Part shown: positions 11,634-25,087 of the stretch, piece by piece
How positions within the stretch are numbered: the stretch's first letter is position 1
How the letters are laid out: each line of letters opens with the position of its first letter
Assembly (NCBI GenBank): GCA_030272155.1
Contig: CP126192.1
Coordinates: forward strand, 3,506,501-3,570,500
Direction of reading: 5' to 3'
Origin: Tetradesmus obliquus
Taxonomy: Eukaryota > Chlorophyta > Chlorophyceae > Sphaeropleales > Scenedesmaceae
Length of the DNA stretch: 64,000 nucleotides
Position numbers and translations under genes: made by a program
Notes under the pieces: generated by a model
The model's input: the letters and a program-made list of their open reading frames with translations, nothing else
Told to the model about the DNA's origin: nothing
Database searches by the model: none

Positions 11634-14600
11634 TCACAGCAGCTCCAGCACCCTGTCCAGCACGTCCTGCACCCGAGCCACTGCCAGCCAGGCATCCACA
11701 GCCTGGCCAGAGCCCTGCGCATCACCAGGAATGCACACGCGCTCCTGCTGCTGCCCACTAGTGCCTGCCGCTGCTGTGGCTGTCGCTGCTGCAGCTTGAC
11801 AAGCTGCACTGGCCGCACTCCCTTCCTCCACCCTGTTCACTAACTGCAAGCCTTGCAGAGCGTCTGTCACAGCCGCTGAGAGTGCTTGCAGTGGCTGCTG
11901 CAGCACCTGCTGCAGCTCTGCCCCTTGTCCACTGCTGCTGCCTCCTGCTGCTGAGGGGCTGGCAGCAGCAGCAGCATCACCAGCCGCAGTGCTGTTGGAT
12001 GCAGCAGTTGCCCTGGATCCAGCTGCCTGCGCCTTGAGCAGGGCCAGCCTGACTACTGCCAGTGCTGCGCAGACCGCGTTGGTGTTGTCAGAGAGCTGGT
12101 CTGCATCCTTCCAGCCGACAGCGCCGTGCTGCTGCAGCCAGGGAAGCACCAGCTGCACACTGCCAGTGCTGCTGAAGGGGCCAGGGCCTGCAGAGCAGCA
12201 TAGATGAGGCACAAAAAGAAGCAGCTTACGAGGTGCACCGTGAATACGGCTCAACGGGTGCAGCGGTTGCATGACAATCATGCTTCATCTCCCTTGCATG
12301 CTAGATAACTCATTGCCAGCATTTGCCGGCATGATGTTTGCTGGCCTGCTGCAGCAACTCTGCAACAGGGCCGCGTAGATTAGCCGCAATGATCACCTGT
12401 AGTGCGAGCCAGCTGCAGCCTGACCTCCCCCATCAGCAGCGCTGCCACCTCTGGATGAATGCGCCTGCTACCTGCACTGCTGCTGCTGGTGCTGCCGCCA
12501 AGCAGCTCCTGCAGGCAGCAGAAGCACGCTCCCCGGCCTGGCGCCCTCAGCAGCTGCTGCAGTGCCAAGCTGGCTTGTGGGCGCAGCGCAGCGCCAGCAG
12601 CAGAAGCTATTGTGCTGGCCAGCAGGCCTATGCAAGGCTCCAAGTGCGGCAACAGCTGCTGAGCGGCTGCTGCGTCTGCTTCTGTGAAGGTGTGGGGTGC
12701 AGGACTGTCTGCTACTGCTGCTGCTTGCAGGGCTGCTGCATGGGCTGCTGCTGTTTGCAGCAGCGCTATGACTTTGAGGATGACAAGGGGCCTGCCTTCT
12801 GATGCGGCTGACAGCACGGCACACCATTCACAGGCCACCTGCAAGCGGCACATGCAGTACGCATGCGTGCACTACGCTGGCTTACATGTGGCGAGATGAG
12901 GCGGCAGTTGCACAGCGTACCACCACGCTGCACTGCAATCCCATTCAATTCGAATTTAAAGCAGCCAGGCCCCACATGTGACTGTATCTCTGATGCAGAG
13001 GAGTGCATTGCAGCTGCTGCATACAACTAGGCACACGAACTTGCAGGACACAGCCTTGCGTGCATGCCAATGCAAGCACTTCCAGACACACCAAGCACCT
13101 ACCTGCAGTGTTTCCACAGGCGACTCCGGCATTGCCAGTGAGCAGCGTCCTGCAGGCCTGGCTGCATCCAAACAGCTGGCATACAGTGCTGCCAGTGCTG
13201 CTCCTCCCGCCTCGTTGCCTGACTTTTGTGCAAGTGACTGCCAGGACCCAAGGCCTGCCTCATGCAGCAGACCCAGCAGCTCACACACTACACCAGCAGC
13301 ATCTGAAGCTGTGTCGCTGCTGCTGTAACTTGTGCTGCTCGGCTCTGGCTGTCCAGCTGTGCTACTGCTGGGTGCAGTAGCTGCAGCTGCACTGGGGCCA
13401 CCTGCTGCTGCTGCTCCTGCTGCTGCTTGCCGGCCTGCTAGGGTTAGTGGCACAGGTGCCAGCACACTTGCAGGACTGGGCAGGAGGCTGGCGGCATTCG
13501 ATGCTGACAGCACCTCTATTGCCAAGTCAGTGAGTGGTGGCGGCGGCCAGCTTGCTGTCAGCTGCAGCAGCAGGCACAGCAGTAGATTGCCCACTGCCTG
13601 CTTGCAGGATGCAGCAGCTGCTGCATCTGACTCCCCGGGGAGCACCTGCAGCAACGCAGGTTGAGGCAGCAATGCAACGTGACTGGAGCAGAACTTACAC
13701 TGCCGCTTGTGGCAACGAAGAGCTGTACAACAAACAGCAGGTTCGGCAAGATGACACTTTCATTGAATGGCTATCCATCTATCTCTTATGAGGCAGTGCT
13801 CAGCACTACTACAATACAACCGGGCCCCTTCCAGGCCAAAGGAGTTGTACATGCACAACTCAACTCACCAAACACTCTAATCACAGCAGCAGGTAATACT
13901 GCTGCCCAAAGAGCATTGGCAGCTCACCTTGTGCAATATGTCTGCTACAAAATCTTTGTACAGCTGCCAGTTTGCAGCCAGGAATGTGTCCAGCCGCCGC
14001 AGCGTATCATCAGCACTGCCAGCAAACACATCTTCGCTGTCACATGGTGCAGCAGCTGTCGTGCTGCTGCTGCTCTGGCTCGCAGCCAGCCGCAGCTGTG
14101 CTGCTGCCCAGCCCTGGAGGACCTCACCATGCTCCTGCAACATCAGCAGTCACATGCGCCAACACGGCCGTTTGTGTGCCCACACGCAAGGACTAAAGGA
14201 TAACGTGATGTTCTTGCAACTGTCTTGGCTGCTATGTCATGTGTTGCACTTGACGTGCTCCACCAGTTTGTGTTGAGGCATGCCTTCCGCACTTGCTCAT
14301 GCATGGTCGCACTGAGGTCTCAAGCACTGCAAACCCTCTGACATTCATTAGAATTCCAACCCACTTCAGGTTGCAAGCACAGGCTCTGACCCCTGCATCA
14401 CGCGCCATAGTGTGCATCATCAGCTGCTGCTGCCGCCTCCTACCTTTGCAAGTGCAGCAACTGGCACCAGGCACTCTTTGGCAAAGGCTGCCTTGCGCCG
14501 CGCAAGCTTTGCCAGCTGCTGCGACAGCAGCGCCATCAGCCCGCACAAGAACTGCAGCACTGGCGCACTCAAGCTGCAGCAAGCAGACAGAGCATGACAT

Positions 14601-15517
14601 GTAGTCAGGCAAACCGGCATTTCAGTTCAGCTCCAACGTCATGCTTATATGCGCAAAAACAGCAGCTGATGCAAGGCGGGCACATGTTTCACGCGCTCAC
14701 CTGTGCAGGGTCAGCAGCTGATCCATTGCTTCTAGAAAAGCAGTGATGCTGTCGCGGGGTGATGCCGCTGCAGCGGCAAGGCCGCAGAAGGCTGACAGGG
14801 TCTGGCAGCAGCCTTGAGACAGCGCAGCGAGGGGTGCCAGCTGTGGCAGCACCTCCAACAGCACCTGATCCAGCAGCTCCTGCAAGCAGAAGCAACAGCC
14901 AAATACAACCAAGCCAGGGTGTAAGGCATGAACTCCTGCCAATGTGCCGATGTCTGGACGCACGCGTAAGCACAGTGCCGTGGTTGGAGCGTCAAGAACT
15001 TGACTGCCAGCTGCAGGACCCAGCCAAACCACAGGTGCTGATGGTGGTGTTATGGGGACGGTGTTTGCTACTTGCTGCTGCTTTAACATGACGCAGCGTC
15101 ATGCTGGCCTGGCCTCAAACCCATATCTTGGTGCCAGTTCAACATCTGCTATGTCTGCTTGGCCTGCTGCTGTTTCAGCCTGTTTCACTTCTAAGCGCTG
15201 GCAACAGCTGGCTCACCTTGCCAGCATCCCCAGCTGCTGCAAACGCCTCCACAACACAAGCAAGCAGTGACTCACAGTACTGGGTGTCTGCACATGCAAG
15301 CAGCGGTGTTGCCAGCTCAATTACTTGTGGGTCCTACAGGGCCTCAACTGAACAGCAGTTCAAGCAGAAGCAGGCATGCAGGGCCAGCCGCAGCATACTC
15401 ACCATCTGGCTGATGGGCGACAGCAGCAAGCAGCAGCTGCTGCACGTGCGCGACTCCCTCCACATCGCCAGCCTGGTAGCTGCGCACTGCTGCTGCTAGT
15501 TGTGCCAGCTGCACCAT
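11634..15517 (-). CDS. Unrecognised alpha-helical protein, possibly glomulin/ALF4-like
   Basis: This is a multi-exon minus-strand gene with coding blocks at about 15517-15403, 15335-15217, 14881-14699, 14576-14449, 14135-13930, 13647-13110, 12795-12390 and 12190-11634 (stop). The product is Ala/Leu-rich and helical, of HEAT-like character (for example LLDQVLLEVLPQLAPLAALS and LRRLDTFLAANWQLYKDFV), with Ala/Ser inserts. Near the C-terminus, DNTNAVCAALAVVRLALLKA followed by a helix and low-complexity sequence faintly resembles the closing region of plant ALF4/glomulin, a cullin-RING regulator. This is a weak resemblance. The phase between the first two blocks did not close cleanly, so the 5' model is incomplete. 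It is divergent from importin beta. Confidence 0.5.
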
Positions 15518-16557
15518 GCTGCATGCAGGCCTCAAGCGCAGTGTAGCCGGCCTGACCACTTGACCAGTATAATTGACTTTTGCAGCTATGATCTGTGCAG
15601 GGCATACTCAGTGACTGCGGGGGGCACACAAGGCAGTACAGCAGGGTAGGCAGTGATGATGCATGCACACTGCATCCCCAGCCCGTTGCTGGTGCTTGAA
15701 AGACAAGACTGTCAAACGATCATGTGCTACAGCCACTTAACCAGCCACAAATAAGACGATGCACACAAAGATGAAGACAAGCAGTTGCATGACAGGTCTT
15801 ATGGTGAACCGCCTCAGCACTACAACCTGCGCGGCCTTTGCAGACGTGCAGGCACGAGACCACTGGATTAGTATTGCTTTGACTGGGCTTACTTTTGTGA
15901 CCGTGCCCGTGTCTGCTACCGGGTGATACGCCTGAAGCTTCTTCAAGCCACGCCTGCTGATTGAGCCTGCAGCTGCTTAGCTTGCCACGTGTATCAGTGG
16001 TTTATATTGAGTTTTATCACCCGGCGACGGACGCAGCTAGTGAGTGTAGTGTTAGATCACTTCCCTACCAGGCTCCTCTGGCGCCCTGTGCCCATGTTGC
16101 AGCAGCGCCAGCTGATTCGCAGCATCCGATCATGCCACAGCCGTATAAACTAATTGTTGTTGAGCAAATGGGTGGTGCCAGGCAGCACAGCAGCAGCCTA
16201 CTCTGCAGAAGGGCACACAGTCAGGCGCTTGCTTTCAGTTGCGGCAACTGTGGCTGATCGGGCCTCTCTATCTGCTTTGAAAGTTATCATACCAGGGGTT
16301 TTGGGTGTTTCTTGTCAAAGCGGCAGCAGAGCGTAGCCTCAGCCTCATTAGTCACTGGTAGGCACGCTGCAGCGGGAGTTTTGAAGGCCTGCTGCACGTC
16401 GCGCTGCATGCCTGTGGCCTGGGCGTTCAACTGAATGATCTTATCGGGAACGTTTGTTCCTGACGTGCGTGCTGCTGTGTGCAGGCCAGAGCGCTGACAG
16501 CAGCAGGTCACAGCAGCACAAGCAGCAGCCCCACCCAAGCAGCCTCCCAGCAGCAGC
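15518..16557. promoter_or_regulatory. Divergent intergenic region upstream of importin beta
   Basis: About 1 kb separates two divergent start codons. It must contain both promoters and 5' UTRs. I see no gene or repeat in it. Confidence 0.45.
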
Positions 16558-19500
16558 ATGGCTGCCCCTGTGGAGGTCACGCAGCTGCTGCTGCATGCTC
16601 AGGACCCGGATGCCAACGTACGCAGCCTTGCGGAGCAGAAAATCTCACAGTTCCAGGAGCATGACTACCCAGGCTTCCTTGCCAGCCTGGCAGCAGAGCT
16701 CTCTAGCCTTGCCAAGCCTGCTGACAGCCGCAGGCTTGCAGGACTGGTGCTGAAGAACACCCTGGACGCCAAGGATGAGAGCCGCAAGGCTGAGCTGCAG
16801 GCGCGCTGGGGCGCTGTCGACCCTACACTCAAGAACCAGATTCGCGAGGCGCTGCTGTCAACGCTGCAGATGGAGCCGCAGGATGTGCGCCATACTGCAG
16901 CGCTGGTGCTGGCCAAGGTTGCTGCGATTGACCTGCCACGCCGCGAGTGGCCCAACCTGATTAGCAGCCTGCTGGCCAACATGAGCGCCACGCCACCACA
17001 CCATGGCGTGCGTCAGGCGACGCTGGAGACGCTGGGCTATGTGTGCGAGGAGATGGCCTCCATCAACGATGAGGTGCGTGTGCTGCATAGACTAAACTTG
17101 AACAGCTATGTGGTCTATTCAGGGCGCTGTGTTTGCTGGTCTTACTGGGTGTCAGGGCGCAGCAGGCTGGCAAGGCGTCAGTGGCAGGGACATGGACCGC
17201 TGCAGGGAAGAGCATGCCTGCGGAAGCTTTTATGGATACAAATGAACTCAGCAGCTGCTGGGGATTGCGCAGCACGCGTTTGTAGATTCTGACTCATGCT
17301 GCTGTTGCTGCGGCTGCTGTCCCTGTAGGTGCTGGCACCGGAGCAGATCAACATGGTTCTGACAGCAGTGGTGGCAGGCATGCGGCCGGACGAGCCAAGT
17401 GACGATGCACGCCTGGCGGCAACCACGGCGCTGCAGAACGCAATCGAGTTCGCTGAGCACAACTTCGACAATGAGTCGGAGCGCAACTACATCATGCAGG
17501 TGCGGGGCGAGTGGCCCAGCTGGGGTGGGTTACGTAAGCAGTGCAGCTGGCAGCGCAGGGCAACTGGCTGTTTGCACACCTACTGCACATGCGATTCGGG
17601 GTACGACTTTGCAGCAGATGGGCTTTGTGTAAAGGGAAGCTGCTTGCAGGAGAAAAGAAATGTGGTGCAGGAAGCAAAGACGGCTGTCTCTGCTGTCATC
17701 AGAAGCCTGCTGTGCGGTACTGCATGTCCATAGCATGCAGGCAGCGCCTGCTTCTGTTGATCTGCGGCTCAGGCAGGCAGCCCACATCGCTGATTACCTA
17801 CACACTAACACCATCCTCTGCTGTTGCGCTCCGCCTTATGCGCTGCAGATGGTGTGCCAGGGCGCGTCTGCGCGCGACGAGCGCATACGCATTGCCTCCT
17901 TCACCTGCCTGCACGAGATCGCAGCCAACTACTACGCGAAGCTGCCGGCCTACATGGGCGAGGTCTTTGCCATCAGCGTGAAGGCCATCAACGAGGACAG
18001 CGAGGATGTGGGGCTGCAGGCGGTGGAGTTCTGGTCAACACTGTGCGACATCGAGCTGGACCTGGCTGACGAGGACGACCCTGCAGAGGTGAGGCGGCCG
18101 CTGCAGCACAAGTAGAAACATGCGGATGATGCCATCTAGCAGCATGTGGAGGCGCGGCAAGCTGAGCAGCTGGCTGGTGACAGTGAGATGGGCGTGGCGG
18201 CAATGGAGGTGTGGGTGCCAAGGAATAGTCCGTTACAGGATTACCAATGCTTGCAGGAAAGCTTTTGGCAACGTAGCGCTGTGTGCATAACTTCACTGCA
18301 CGCTGCTGTGCCTGCTGCTGCCGCCTTCCTGCTGCCGTTCGCTGCAGGTCAACCACCACTTCATCAAGGCGGTTGTGCCGCACCTGGTGCCTGTGCTGCT
18401 GAAGCAGCTCACCAAGCAGGATGAGGGCCAGGAGCAGGAGGAAACAGCATGGAACCTGGCCATGGCTAGCGGCACATGCCTGGGCCTGCTGGCACGCACA
18501 GCAGAGGTGGGGGCAAAGGGCAATCGCTGCTTGTGCTGCCCCACGGCTGGCTAATCTTGCAGCTGCTTGGTGTTTTTGCAGCTGCCTGGTGTTGGGCTAA
18601 GTTGAGATCGTGAGCACAGCAGCAGAGCTGTCCTGCAGGATCCAAGGGGCAGGTGTTGCAGGGTCAGGACAGCCATGCACCCACATGCAACTAACTGCGC
18701 ACCATGCGGTTGAACGATTGCTTGTTTGGCTGTGCTGCTGGCGCTTCTGCTCGTGTGTTGCTGCGCTGCAGGATGCTATCGTGCCACAGGTGATGCCATT
18801 TGTGACGGAGAACATCGGCAAGAGCACCACAGCAGAGGACTGGCGCCTGCGCGAGGCAGCCACCTTTGCCTTTGGCAGCATCCTAGAGGGCCCCAGCCCG
18901 CGCAGCCTGGCAGAGATTGTGCGGCAAGCAATGGGCTTCCTGCTGGCGGTACGTGACCTGTTACGCCTCAGTTGCTTTGCTTTTGCAAACGGCACGAGCA
19001 GCACGCTATATACCCACTGTCGTTTCACTTAGCACGTGAAGGCATGTGCAGGCGCTGTGTTATGCTGTTAACTCATTGCGGTGGCTCGTCGCGCGTTGTT
19101 GCCTGCAGTGGCAGGTCCCTAAGATGCCTCAGCTGCCCTGCTCGGCTTGCTCAATAAGCCACTGCAGCATGGCATGTTGTGCCTCCAGTGCAGGCACATA
19201 TCAGTCTTTGTCCTGCAAGAGCTTCTGCATAGTCCACTGCCTGCATAACACTTATGCCGCCCTTCACCGCCTGCAGGCCATGAAGGACCCTCACCCGTAT
19301 GTGCGCGATACCACAGCCTGGACCATTGGGCGTGTGTTTGAGTTCCAGCACGACGCAGGCAACACAGACGTGCCTGAGCTCATCACGCGGGAGACGCTGC
19401 CCCAGGTGGCGCAGGTGCGTGCGCTGAGCAGTGCAGCATTGTTTGTCGACTTTACAAACGCGTCACAAACTCAGCCAGGCTCTGCTGCGGGGTGCAGCAT

Positions 19501-22450
19501 GTGCGATGCTGGTGGTGGTGACTCTGTTGAGTCGTGCGTGTTGCATGTTGTTTGTTGTCTGGTGGATGCTTGCAGGCATTGTGCCTGGTGTGTGCATGCT
19601 GCTGATTTGCTCATGCTGCTGCTGGTGCTGCAGGTGCTGCTGGGTGGCCTGGGTGACCAGGTGCACATCGCTGTGCGTGTGTGTGATGCCATCGGCCGCT
19701 TGGCAGAGGGCTTCACCGGCTATGCAGGTGCGCATGCAGCATGCACAGGGCTGCAGATACATGCCTTCCCGTGCATAGCAACGGCTGAGCTGCAGCAGCA
19801 GTGAACTCTAAAAAAAAAACACAGCCACCGTGCTTCCTGCGGCTGTCAACGTTATCTCCTTGTGGGTGTCTGGCCTCTATGCATCCATCCATGCACGCCG
19901 TTGTTTCAAGTGCACGGCCTTTTAACACCCTCCACTGCTTCCTCAACATCCTGCAGGCCAGAGCTCGCCGCTGTCTCCTTTTTTCAAGGAGATCATCACC
20001 AACCTGCTCAACGCCAGCAGCCGTAGCGACCCCAGCCACGGGGACAGCACGCGGCTGCAGATCAGCGCCTTTGAGGCAATCAACGACATGGTGCGCGCAG
20101 CCAGCCCTGACACGCTAGACACAGTCGGCCAGCTGACGCCGGTGTTCCTGCAAGAGATCGCCAAGACGTTCAACATGGTGACGGCCAGCGGCGAGCAGCG
20201 TGAGAAGCAGGCGGAGCTGCAGGGGCAGCTGTGCGGCGTGCTGCAGGTGCGCTGCGGGATGCTGGGAATGGTTTTGGTTAGTAAGCTCGGTTTGTGGTGA
20301 CTGTGTTGACGGCATGTGAGTGGCATCAACAATGTGTGATGTGCTACCATCAGCGTGCACGGCAACATACAAGTAAAGTGTTGCTGCTACAGCAGGCGCC
20401 CTGCACCCTTGCTAGGCACAACTGCCTGCATGTGCATGGTGCTGCTTGCACAAGCAGTGTGCGCTTTGCTGCGGTCGTTACCAAACCATCGTTTGCGCTG
20501 GTACACATCTGAATCATCATCTGCACTGCCGCCTACACTGCCAGGTCATCATGCAGAAGCTGTTTGAGGTTGAGCAGTACAAGGCGGCAGTGCTGCAGTA
20601 CGCAGACCAGATCATGGAGACGCTGCTGCGCGTGTTCGGCAACCAGACCTGCTCGGTGCACGAGGAGGCCATGCTGGCTGTGGGCGCCTTCACGTATGCC
20701 TGCGGCCGCCAGTTCACCAAGTACCTGCCCTCGCTGTACCCGTACCTCAAGATGGGGCTGATGAACCACCAGGAGTGGCAGGTGGGAGTGCTGGCTGGCC
20801 TGCTTGGCAGGTGTTGCCTTGTATACCAGGATGTGCATGATGAGCTTCAAAGGTGGCTGGCTGGTACCAGCGCTTGCAAGTGGCGACGGGCGTATTTGGT
20901 TGCGGCGAGAGTACCAAGGCGGCTGCTATGAGCATGCCCAACTCCGTGTGCGACTGTGTGAAGTCTTTGCTGCACTCCATGGCCGCTGCAACTCTCACGT
21001 CTCTGCGCCGTGTGTGTCATTGTTGCTGCTGCCGCAGGTGTGCCTGTCCACTGTGGGCGTGCTGGGTGACATCAGCCGCAACGTGGAGACAGACCTGCTG
21101 CCGTACTGCGACGAGATCATGCAGCTGCTCATCCACAACCTCGGCAGCAATGACGTGCACCGCAGCATCAAGCCGCAGGTGCGCGGCTGGGCCGTGGCTG
21201 CAGGCGGACACCGCAGGCATCGTACCTTTGGATGATGCAGTGCGCTGTTTGTTGCTGAGATGATAGGAGCTGATAGGAATATGCGGATGCTTAGCTGAGC
21301 AGACTGCATGGTCAGGAGTGATGAACAGCACGCTACTGGTACGTGCGTCTTGCTGTCTGTGTCAGCGAGGCTGTCAAGAAAATGCTGACTCGTCCACCTG
21401 TTTATCTGCCGCTGTCGCTGTGGTTGTCTGCCGGCTGCCGCTGCGTGTGCCTGGCAGATCCTGTCCACGTTTGGCGACCTGGCGCTGGTGCTGGGCGACA
21501 GCTTTGAGAAGTACCTGGAGACGGTCAAGCGCATGCTGTCGCAGGCAATGCACCTCAGCGTCATGCAGGTGGGCACCAGCAATGTCGAGAAGAACAGCGC
21601 CCAGGGCGAGGAGCCACCAGCACCCGAACTCAGCAGCGTTGGCTCAGCAAGGGCAGGACCTTTGCGTGTGTTCTCTAAAACATATCTACCCTCCTCCAAT
21701 GATGCGTGTGGTGTGGTGTTTGTGTGTGTGGTGCATCCTATACCAGCAGCATGTAGGTGGTGCTGACATGCGGTCTGCCCCTGCCTTCTTGCCGCTGCTG
21801 TTGCCACAACTCGCACCGCAGGCGCAGTCCTCGACTGATGACGACTTCCTGGACTACAACAACGAGCTGCGCATCGGCATCCTGGAGGCCTACTCGGGCA
21901 TCTTCCAGGGCCTGGGGCCGGGTGCGTGATGAACCGGCTGGCTGGCTGGCTGCGTGAAACGATGTTGTGTTGTGTAAAAAAGTACAATGGGCCAGCACCA
22001 CGCTGTAGCAGCGCATACCTGCAGGCAGCATGTTATAATAGTGCTTTTTGCTGATCGGGTTGTGAGCACTGCAGCCACGCGCGCGGTGTGCCGTGCTCAA
22101 CCAGGGTTGCTGCCGTCCCCTATGTACACTCACCACACGGTGCTGCTGCTCACTGTTTGCCGCGTGCAGGCAAGGCCGACCTGCAGATGAAGAGCGAGGT
22201 GCCGCTCATCATTGAGTTTGCCAACAGCATAGGCCGCGACGCGACGCTGGACGACACCGTGGTGCGCAACTGCGTCAATCTGCTGGGCGACATCTGCACC
22301 GTGGTGAACCATGTGGGGCCCATCCTGCGGCAGGCGCGCACCAACGACTGGGAGAAGCTGCTCAACTACTGCAGCGACAGCGGGCACCTGCTGGGAGACA
22401 CCGAGTGGGCCATCAACGCAGTGCACACCGCAGTGGAGCAGGCGGCGTGA
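16558..22450 (+). CDS. KPNB1: Importin subunit beta-1 (karyopherin beta)
   Basis: Nuclear import receptor that binds importin-alpha/NLS cargo, FG nucleoporins and Ran-GTP. Thirteen exons (16558-17073, 17329-17499, 17849-18088, 18348-18506, 18772-18948, 19277-19414, 19634-19727, 19957-20246, 20545-20781, 21038-21178, 21458-21568, 21822-21921, 22170-22450) join with no phase conflict to 884 aa, close to the 876 of human. The N-terminus has the importin-beta N-terminal domain ([20 protein letters not shown]). HEAT repeats follow throughout, with the conserved signatures [53 protein letters not shown] and [16 protein letters not shown]. The start is the first ATG ahead of the family N-terminus. 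A TGTAA (22494-22498) lies 44 nt after the stop. It appears intact and functional. Confidence 0.96.
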
Positions 22451-23681
22451 GCTTTGCGTGTGTGTGAGCAGCAGCACTGACAATGGCTGGTATTGTAATA
22501 GTGGCGGCGGGCTGCACTTGAGGCTGGCAAGAGCCGTGCGCATGTCGCAAGCTGCTGCTGCTGCTGGCGCAAGTCGCGATGTGGTTTGTCTAGGGGTCTT
22601 GAGGGTGGCAGGCGGCATGTTTTTTGGGCGCTGGTGTGGAGGCTGTGGCGGCTGCTCCTGTGCTAGCTGCAGCTGCAGTGCTGCATGGGGTGGCGCGCCC
22701 AGCTTCTGGGGAGGTGAGAGCAGCCTGCTCTACTGGTGAGCAGTGGCCGGCATGCAGCAGAGCCCTGCCACAGCCTTATGCTGCTGTGAGGTTAGCTGTT
22801 GCATGGGTTCAAAGCCACAATGTTGTCCTCCGTATTTGCTCTTGTTTGGGTGTAGCGTAGGGCGGGCTTGCATAGGAATGCATAGCAGCTGTGTCAAGCT
22901 CTTAGCTGCACTGGATTGGCAAGGTCACCGAGCAAAAGGTGGCTTACTGTAGGGAGTGATCCATGCATGTACATGCGCGTATGTCTGGCTGATGATGTAG
23001 GTGGTGCTGAGTGCACAGGTGCTTGTACATGCAAGGCAGGGTGCTCTTGAATGAAGCATACATCAGCACACACATTAAATACCAGCTGCAATTTATGGCG
23101 ATTTTGTGCTGCTTGCTTCAGTAGCTGCAAGCTCTGCTACAACAAACACCACTGTGATGGGATGAGGTTTGTGTATGGATGGCTTGCTGGCAGGCTGTTC
23201 CTTGTGCTGCTGTGCTACAGTGTGCTTGGCACATGGATGAGGCTGACTGCCAGGCCAACTGCAGCTGTACAGCAGCACGCGCCTGAACAGTTTATGTACA
23301 TCTGACCTCAGCGTACCAGCTGCAGAGCACGTGGCTGGCTGTGTAACGTCGATGTCCGGAATCGAGGCAATGAAGCATGTGTTGCATGCAGCAATTGCAG
23401 AACTTATCGTCTTTTTTGCTATCCCATGTAATGTGTGGGGCAAGAAGTGCAAGTGCTATCTGACGACCCTGTAAAATCACGGCACAGGTACATGCAGGGC
23501 CTGTTGCTGCAGCAGCCTGTTCCCAGTTTGCTTCTGTCAGGTGACGAGCTTGAGTTTAAGTTGAAGGTAATGGGTAACAGTGCCCAAAAGCGGACGACGA
23601 CGCGTATACGTATTTGCAACGTAGCGGCAGATGCCCTTACCTTGGACGAGGGTCGGCAGAACGCGGGTGTCCTTCCTCTTC
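22451..23681. other. Intergenic region after importin beta
   Basis: Apart from TGTAA at 22494-22498 and 23342-23346, I see no supported gene. Open frames here lack recognisable features. Confidence 0.45.
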
Positions 23682-23689
23682 TATAAAGG
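23682..23689 (+). promoter_or_regulatory. Putative TATA box of the Cys-rich secreted protein gene
   Basis: TATAAAGG lies 83 bp upstream of the ATG at 23772, after a CT-rich stretch, a plausible core promoter position for a gene with a short 5' UTR. Confidence 0.5.
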
Positions 23690-23771
23690 CGTGCAACACA
23701 ATGTAACATTACAAGTGCGCTGCTTGGTTGATTGAACCTGTTTCGAACCAAAACCTATCTGTGTTTGTGCC

Positions 23772-25087
23772 ATGAGGCAGTTTCCAACACAAGTTGTATT
23801 GCTTGTTGTGCTGTGCCTGGGGTTGGGTACGTTCCTGCACGTGCGTGCAGAAGACTTCGACATCAAATACACGGTTATTGCACGGGCTGTGCATGACAAC
23901 GACGAGGATCCATGCGGCCAGACAGACGCCAGCGGTAACCCTGTGAAGTACTGCCGCATCTGTGGCGGTGTCCGGGCAGTTGCTGCTGCCTGTGACAAGC
24001 GATCCAGCTGCTTGTCTTTTGACATGGAGGCTCAGGGCGACTGTGGCTACCTGAAGTCAAAACGGGGTGAGTTGTGTCTATGCTTCTGAGAGAAAGTGAA
24101 TGAATGCCGCCTCTGTGAGCCAGGCGGCTGTCTACCCAAATACATTGCCAGGCGGCTTCACGGTAGTAAGTCACCCGCTGCTGCCCGCCGCGTATGTCCA
24201 AGCTAGTTTGCTCGAGCAGCCTCTGGAAGAACTATGCTCCAGCATGCTGTGCAGTGAGGCTAGCCTTGCCCGAGGTAGCGCAGCTGACGCATTTGTATGA
24301 GTCACAGCTCCTCCTGATGCATCCCTTGAGGAGCACTACTTGCAAACTGAGGGGATCCAACGCGTTGTATGCTGCTTTGATGCTGCAGGTCCCCACCCTG
24401 AAACAATATACAACAACAACTACTTCAACTTCTGCAAGCTCAGCGGCGCGCCCACCTCAGGCCCCAACAGCTGCAGTGGTGAGCTGCTGGCAGCCCACTG
24501 CTGGCTTTAACAGCCGTTGATGCAGAGGCCTTATGCACGTATTGGATGTGACCCGTACAACCTGCTTTTGTAGTGCCAGTTCTCGAGATATGGCGCGCAA
24601 CAGTGACCATTTGCCAGTGGCGCTTGAGTGGTGGTGTGTCAGCAGATGCTCAGCCTGCGCAGGGCTGTTTCGACAACAGTTGCGCAAGTTGTCAAGCAGA
24701 CAGAATAAATATGTGCAGGGACGAGTGTGCTACTCGTCAGGTTTAGTTCAAGATGCATTCCTGCTGCTCTGCTGTGCGCTACATGCCTCTGCCTTGGGTC
24801 ATGCTGTGCACTCAGGTACTTACACCTACCTCAGGGGCCAGGACATCAACGGCTGGGACATCACCTGCGGCTTCAAAAACCAGCACGGAGAGACGATGGG
24901 CTACTGCCCGGTGAAGCCTTACGTGTCAAACTGGCTGGACGCCTGCAGCGGCTATTCAGGCTGCCAAGCTGTGGTGGTGGGCCCCAATGCCGTGGGTGAA
25001 CTGACTGGCTGGTTGAGGAGGCGGCCAGGGCCAACTGTGCCGAGATCCAATTATGATGTTTTTGTTCAGAGGGAGGACAAGCGCTAA
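23772..25087 (+). CDS. Secreted Cys-rich protein with two PAN/apple-like repeats, 218 aa
   Basis: Exons 23772-24066, 24389-24478 and 24816-25087 join in phase. Residues 1-26 are a clear signal peptide (MRQFPTQVVLLVVLCLGLG, cleavage after HVRA). The mature protein has two diverged Cys-rich halves. The first contains YCRICGG, AACDKRSSCLSFDM and CGYLKSKRGG, ending IYNNNYFNFCKL. The second contains ITCGF, GYCPV, DACSGYSGCQAVVV and a Trp-Leu-Arg-Arg-Arg segment, ending SNYDVFVQ. The pattern 'AC-x4-5-SC/GC + hydrophobic strand + basic Gly-rich turn + Y-N/D-x-F' in both halves suggests tandem PAN/apple-type modules (inference). Likely cell-wall, surface or secreted. A TATA-like box lies just upstream. 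Confidence 0.75.

Noticed and set aside
16287..16580. 97-codon minus-strand frame upstream of importin beta
   Set aside because: It overlaps the importin 5' UTR and start. No recognisable protein and no splice partners.
24152..24165. A 14-nt microexon with AG and GTAAGT borders in the secreted Cys protein gene
   Set aside because: Its length would break the frame. Exon 1 joins exon 2 (24066 to 24389) in phase without it.
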